Assembly: GCF_011745365.1 (NCBI RefSeq)
Contig: NW_024468919.1
Span: 806,001-870,000 of the forward strand
DNA from: Cryphonectria parasitica EP155
Lineage: Eukaryota; Ascomycota; Sordariomycetes; Diaporthales; Cryphonectriaceae
DNA: 64,000 nt
Direction: 5' to 3'
The position numbers and the translations under genes were made by a program. How positions within the stretch are numbered: the stretch's first letter is position 1; the number at the start of each line of letters is the position of its first letter. The notes under the pieces were generated by a model. That model saw only the letters and a list, made by a program, of their open reading frames with translations. It made no database searches and was not told the origin of the DNA. Of this stretch, positions 60,107 to 64,000 are shown piece by piece.

Positions 60107-61558
60107 CTTTGCGGGTGGCCCCGCACCTTGATCGGCCCTCTTTCGCTTCCTATCATTCAGGCCTCCAGAATCAGATCGCTGGCTGAGTGATATTGGAACT
60201 CTGCTGACAGTCTCAAGGTATCTCATTGGTATTGAGTTCGCTGGAACTGTACATCGTGCGTGGACTCTACCGCTATTTGTCCGTGCAAATCCGTTCTGTG
60301 CTGACTGGTATATGGCTGGTGAATCCGCGGTTGGTGAGAACACTAGCGAAACCCCTTTGGCAATGGCTGACGAGGGAATTAGAAGCGTGGGTGATGGCAC
60401 AATCCTGGATAACGAAGACGATCCGTGGGAGACTTGTTCGCAGATAGCGTAGTATAGGGCCAGCCTGTCCAGCCACTCTTCCCACTGCTCCATCGAAGTC
60501 AAGACAGCGTACTGCATATAGCTCAGAAACTCAAACTTCATAACTCGGATATCCTGCACAGAGATGCTGGAAACCTCGGCCCAAGTCTTGTTCGTGTATG
60601 CGTTATCATCCAGAACTATTCCATCTATTGTTAGCCTGGGTTTGTAGAGATGGGAAATAGCTACTAGACTCACATTTGTTTGCTAATATGAGAGCAACCG
60701 TCAAGAGGCGATACTCGCTACCCGGTTGACCTCTAATAGAGGGGTCTATCATCTTTAGCCGATAGACGAATAGCAAGGCTAACAGGATCATATTTTGAGT
60801 GACCTGGGTGGCCGAGAGAACCGAGCTGATCCATTTCCTGAAAGGCTCGGTAGGGAGCGCGTGAGCGCTGGGCAGAGGCAGCGGCGTATCCTCCGATCGT
60901 ATATTCTCCGCAGCCTCGAATAACTCAGGATCCTCAAACTAGAAGAAGCAGGTGAGCTAAAACCATTCGTTCATTAGCTGGTGTGTTCGGAATTCATATG
61001 CGTTTCATGGCAACAGAAGCTCGCCTGCGCTGCGAAATCTGCCATGATGCCTCCCTTGAAACCAATGTGCGCTGCTATCTGTAGGCTGTATATAACCAGA
61101 GATGGCATAACTCCATTTGTTGAGGGCCATGAGGTTATATAACTGGGTTGGACCGAGGCAGGGGATGTTGGTCGCGCTACTGGCAGCTGCGAGGAATAGG
61201 ATATGGTGTGCGCAGCATGGCACGCTTGTGCTGCACTATGGTAAGTCTGGCCACCCTCGGACCAATTCTGAGTTTTTATCGCACTGGGCCAGGGCCTAGG
61301 GAGCAGGGCCGAGTAGTTGTTACAAGAGTCTCGGTGAATAGCCTCTATCTCATAACCCATAGGCCGCTGACTCTAGCATGCAGCACTTGATCTGGCCTGC
61401 TGTAGTCCAAGATCACCCCCTCGTGAGTGGACAGTTCGTCGTTGGTACCCTGAGTGTGGGTGAAGTACCTGCCTCGACTGGCTCCTGCTCGATGATGCAA
61501 GAGAGGGCGGGAAGCCGTCTTGTCGGGGAGCAGTAGTGATCAATATAGCTGAAGACAT
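60098..61558 (-). pseudogene. Pho80/Pcl-like cyclin pseudogene
   Basis: Three exons: 61558-61025, 60956-60674 and 60615-60098, about 444 codons. The first intron appears to be GC-AG (CAG|GCGAGC to GGTTTTAG|CTC), the second GTGAGT to GGAATAG. Joined, it reads SYITSWPSTNG.., VIYSLQIAAHIGFKGGIMADF, EPFRKWISSVLSATQVTQN, LLALLFVYRLKMIDPSIRGQ, GSEYRLLTVALILANKFLDD, AYTNKTWAEVSSISVQDIRV and EFLSYMQYAV, the cyclin box of Pho80/Pcl type cyclins, which activate Pho85-class kinases. Two nonsense codons break it: TAG at 61373 (from CAG) and TAG at 60939 in CFF*FEDPEL, where relatives have Trp. Both fit RIP-type changes. The C terminus is basic (DRKRKRADQGAGPPAKRV). A readthrough product is unlikely. Confidence 0.75.
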
Positions 61559-62132
61559 TAAGAACAATGCAAGTCAGCTTTGTGGTAGGAGGTTGGTAGG
61601 TGTGCCGAGGGTTTCTTCGTTAGAGGAGCTTGAGGGGAAAGTCAGGCTTTCTGTGAGCATAGAGAAGAGTGAATGGGTTGGATTGACTATATAACAAGGT
61701 GTTGGATCGCGAGGTCTGCACTCATGTGAGTGAAGGATGGGTGAAGAACTTGAATAGGTGCTAGTCTACAGATCCTTCCTCTCTAGCCGTGGCTAGAGGT
61801 ACTAGAAGGCCTATTTCTATAAGCAATGTATAGAAAAGGGCCGGAAAGTCCGAGCGATGTAGGGCCAAGTGCCTGTGCGGCTCCTTCACCCATCTGTGAA
61901 AGGCTTTGTTGTTCAGATCCTCAACCTGGCTAGCCCGCTCACTCGGTAAGAAAGGAGCTTTTCCTGCAACAAAGGGTAACAGCGCTCAGAAAGAGTAGTG
62001 TTATATAGGTTGGTGGCCATGCTTAGGGTTGATTTCCCGACAGGCTGATATTCCGTGATCGCTATTTTCCGCTAACAAATCCAAAAATTCATTCGCATAC
62101 TCACGAGAAGCAAACAGGGGTGGACTTGGTCG

Positions 62133-62150
62133 ACAAACGTGCGCTAATAC
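62133..62150 (+). repeat. Direct repeat, copy 2
   Basis: GACAAACGTGCGCTAA, matching 60088 with one mismatch and in the same orientation. It may be an end of a decayed transposable element. Confidence 0.6.
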
Positions 62151-62753
62151 TTACCCAACGTTGTTCAAGCTGTCAAATACAGCCTGTTATAGCGACAAGC
62201 CTCGCGTAAATATAGTAATCCGAGGAGTAGTCTTCAAAACCGTCTGGAAGGCGGAGAATCGCATAAAACAGCCCATCAAAACTACAAAAGGCTCTCTATC
62301 AACTAGAAAAGAAAACTGGCTGATTAGACCCTCGCTCAGAGTAGCCTAGGGCTTCCACCTAGCCATTCAGAGCTCGAGCATTTTGCTCAACGAACCCTCG
62401 AAGTCCAGGGCAAGCCCCAAGGCCGAGGAAAGAGATAGACGCAATAAATTCTTTTTTGAAGAGATATCCCGAGATAGGAGTACGGAGGACTCACCGTATT
62501 GCCTCAGCTCGAACCAATAGAGCTACGACTGAGGCAAAACGGCCTTGGTTTCGTCTTTTCGATCTTCCTCAGATTCAAATTCTTTATAAAGCTAATACAG
62601 CTTTACTATAGCAATTTACCAGCATCCGGGTTCTGATACAATATCACAACTCTCCTACAAAAACCAACCTCCAAGCTACGAAAGGCCTCAAACATTGCAT
62701 TCTACACATTACCATAGCACATATAATGACTTGGCTCATCCCAAGCCGAATGC

Positions 62754-62819
62754 TAAGTTAGCGGGAGTAGTTTTCGCCCACCCGTAGTTTCCTCCCACCC
62801 CGGCCAGCCCGCTAACTTA
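62754..62819. repeat. 66-bp inverted-repeat pair
   Basis: TAAGTTAGCGGG (62754-62765) and its exact complement CCCGCTAACTTA (62808-62819) enclose 42 bp that are GC-richer than the surroundings. Could be a hairpin or the termini of a tiny element. Confidence 0.7.
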
Positions 62820-62821
62820 TG

Positions 62822-62920
62822 TTGGGACTGTTGGCATTATTGGTACCGTTGGTACTGTTGGTACTGTTAATGCTGTTGGTATGTTGGGGTTGTTGGCATG
62901 AATGGGATTATTGGGCATAA
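62822..62920. repeat. Degenerate GTTGGTACT-type tandem repeat
   Basis: Repeated GTTGG(T/C)A(C/T)T-like units of 9-12 bp, imperfect, running about 100 bp. Confidence 0.6.
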
Positions 62921-63189
62921 TAAAGTGCCTAATATTGTTAGAATAATGATTGATGAACAGCTGACAATACAGTCAGCTATAAATAGGCGCAGAAATTAGC
63001 GAAAAATTACATCAAACATAGTTATATAAGACTTCACTTTGAAAATCCCAGTCTTTAGATATCTACACCTGCAAACAATTTTTGCAAAACAAGTCTCTAG
63101 CCATATTTCCCATCACCGATGCAATAGGTATCCTAAGCATGATATAATGCAAGTGATCGAATCTGGGCCGGAGCTATTCCAATGAAAGC

Positions 63190-63669
63190 CCAATACTCAT
63201 CAGCTTATGATCATGCTTATATTGAGTATTATCTCCTTTATGGTGGCTCTTGATGCTACTATTATTGTTACAACTCTGAATGTAAGAATCAAAGCGTTTC
63301 ATATTACTGTCATATAGCACTGTATTGTATTTCGAAATTCAATGCTAATCGTTTTGGGAATAATAATCTATTGTTGAAAGCCTGAGTAGCATCACTACAC
63401 AGCGGATATGGGTTGGCATAGCTTATCTTCTGTCAACATCTGTGACCATGCCTATCCTCGCCGCCGTTTCTCATATCTTCGGGCGATCCCCCTTACTCGT
63501 TTTCTCTGTTGCGATGTTTGCAATTAGCACTGATATATGTGCTTCTTCCTACAGTATCTCGCAGCTTCTTGCGAGCCGCTCCGTTCAGGGTATTAGGAGC
63601 GGTGGAGTCGTGGTTATCTCTCTAGTTATATTCTGCGATCTAGTGCTCCTTCTGCAGCGCTTCAAATAG
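63190..63669 (+). pseudogene. MFS transporter relic (N-terminal part)
   Basis: Two exon pieces are visible. The first, to about 63280, reads LSIISFMVALDATIIVTTLN and ends at GTAAGA. The second, about 63379-63669, reads SITTQRIWVGIAYLLSTSVT, then MPILAAVSHIFGRSPLLVFS and SISQLLASRSVQGIRSGGVV before a stop. This is helix 1 with the LDATIV motif, then helices 2-4 with the HIFGRxPLL loop, as in drug:H+ antiporter (DHA2, 14-TM) major facilitator proteins. RSGG for GSGG and GRSP for GRRP suggest decay by G-to-A changes. About ten further helices are missing within the window. Confidence 0.65.
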
Positions 63670-64000
63670 TTAGTCTGTGTTCTTTTGCATATTGAAATAC
63701 GTACTATATTGTGTAAATTAATTCATTTATATTGTTTAGCAATAGCATTATTCAGAGCGGATAAGCTTTTAATACTTGTATTAGCTTTATTATTGAAAGC
63801 GCTATTGTGTAGCAAACTATATAGCACTGGGTTTTCTATATCATATTCTCATTGTATATCTCCAGCTTGAACAGAATTCCTCTGATCCTGACTATCCAAC
63901 CTTGTGTTGAGAACATGAGAGCTAAGCTGCACTGCATCGACTGAGTCAGCTCATTTCTCTTCATGTTTAGCACAACTTCCTTTCTGATAGCTATTTCTTG
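63670..64000. other. AT-rich right end
   Basis: No gene is seen. Continuation of the transporter relic was looked for and not found. Confidence 0.4.

Larger units (their letters stand above)
61559..63189. other. AT-rich DNA with short repeats
   Basis: No gene is supported. It holds a perfect 8-bp-stem hairpin at 61781-61798, the second direct repeat copy at 62133, an inverted repeat pair at 62754/62808 and a degenerate TTGGTACTG-type tandem tract at about 62822-62920. A piece near 62.43-62.53 kb (KFFFEEISRDRSTEDSPYCL) looks like a protein remnant of unknown kind. Confidence 0.4.
51319..64000. other. AT-rich compartment with RIP-like decay
   Basis: From about 51.3 kb to the end the DNA is visibly AT-richer, with many TAA, TTA and TATA strings, and the recognisable genes are broken. 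All eight in-frame stops I could place in the DUF3435-like, dynamin and cyclin relics derive from CAA, CAG, CGA or TGG by a single C-to-T or G-to-A change. That is the mark of repeat-induced point mutation, a process of Pezizomycotina acting on duplicated DNA. A short GC-rich island remains at 55.16-55.46 kb. Confidence 0.7.

Overview
The window is nuclear DNA of a filamentous ascomycete (Pezizomycotina, most likely a Sordariomycete). Evidence: short GT-AG introns of about 50-250 nt with CTAAC/CTGAC branch sites, a SAT4/HAL4-type kinase, an ApsA/Num1-type cortical anchor, an Nvj2-type SMP protein, fungal splicing factors, and on the right a block of genes broken by C-to-T/G-to-A changes, the mark of repeat-induced point mutation (RIP). 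The species cannot be named from the sequence.

Layout. Bases 1-8599 are almost gene-free, full of microsatellites and homopolymers, with one weak spliced ORF at 3.4-4.4 kb. A SAT4/HAL4-HRK1 family kinase lies at 8.6-11.3 kb (+). After a gene-poor 5.7 kb comes an NVJ2-like lipid-transfer protein (17.0-20.1 kb, -), then a GC-rich broken ankyrin fragment (20.5-21.2 kb). A compact housekeeping cluster follows: eL21 (-) and uS4 (+) share a 323-bp divergent promoter, SLU7 (-) and REV3 (+) share a 409-bp one, and an ApsA/Num1 homologue (34.2-40.0 kb, -) carries a repeat-rich middle. Bases 40-49 kb hold little besides one small Cys/His-rich ORF (46.5 kb) and then CWC24 (49.1-50.2 kb, -).

Near 51 kb the character changes sharply. 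From 51.3 kb to the right end the DNA is AT-richer and gene remains are mostly pseudogenes: a DUF3435/FluG-like recombinase-family relic pointing into the region, a RIP-inactivated dynamin-family GTPase, a truncated N-terminal gene fragment in a GC island, a Zn-finger-like ORF, a candidate small secreted protein, a Pho80/Pcl-like cyclin pseudogene and the start of an MFS transporter relic. At least eight nonsense codons in three genes can each be derived by one C-to-T or G-to-A change. I read this as a decayed accessory or repeat-rich compartment abutting a conserved core.

Functionally the core genes cover ion homeostasis signalling (kinase), membrane contact-site lipid transfer (NVJ2), translation (eL21, uS4), pre-mRNA splicing (SLU7, CWC24), translesion DNA synthesis (REV3) and nuclear/mitochondrial positioning (ApsA/Num1). 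They are not a pathway cluster. All exon boundaries were read by eye from splice signals, reading frame and family similarity, without transcripts.
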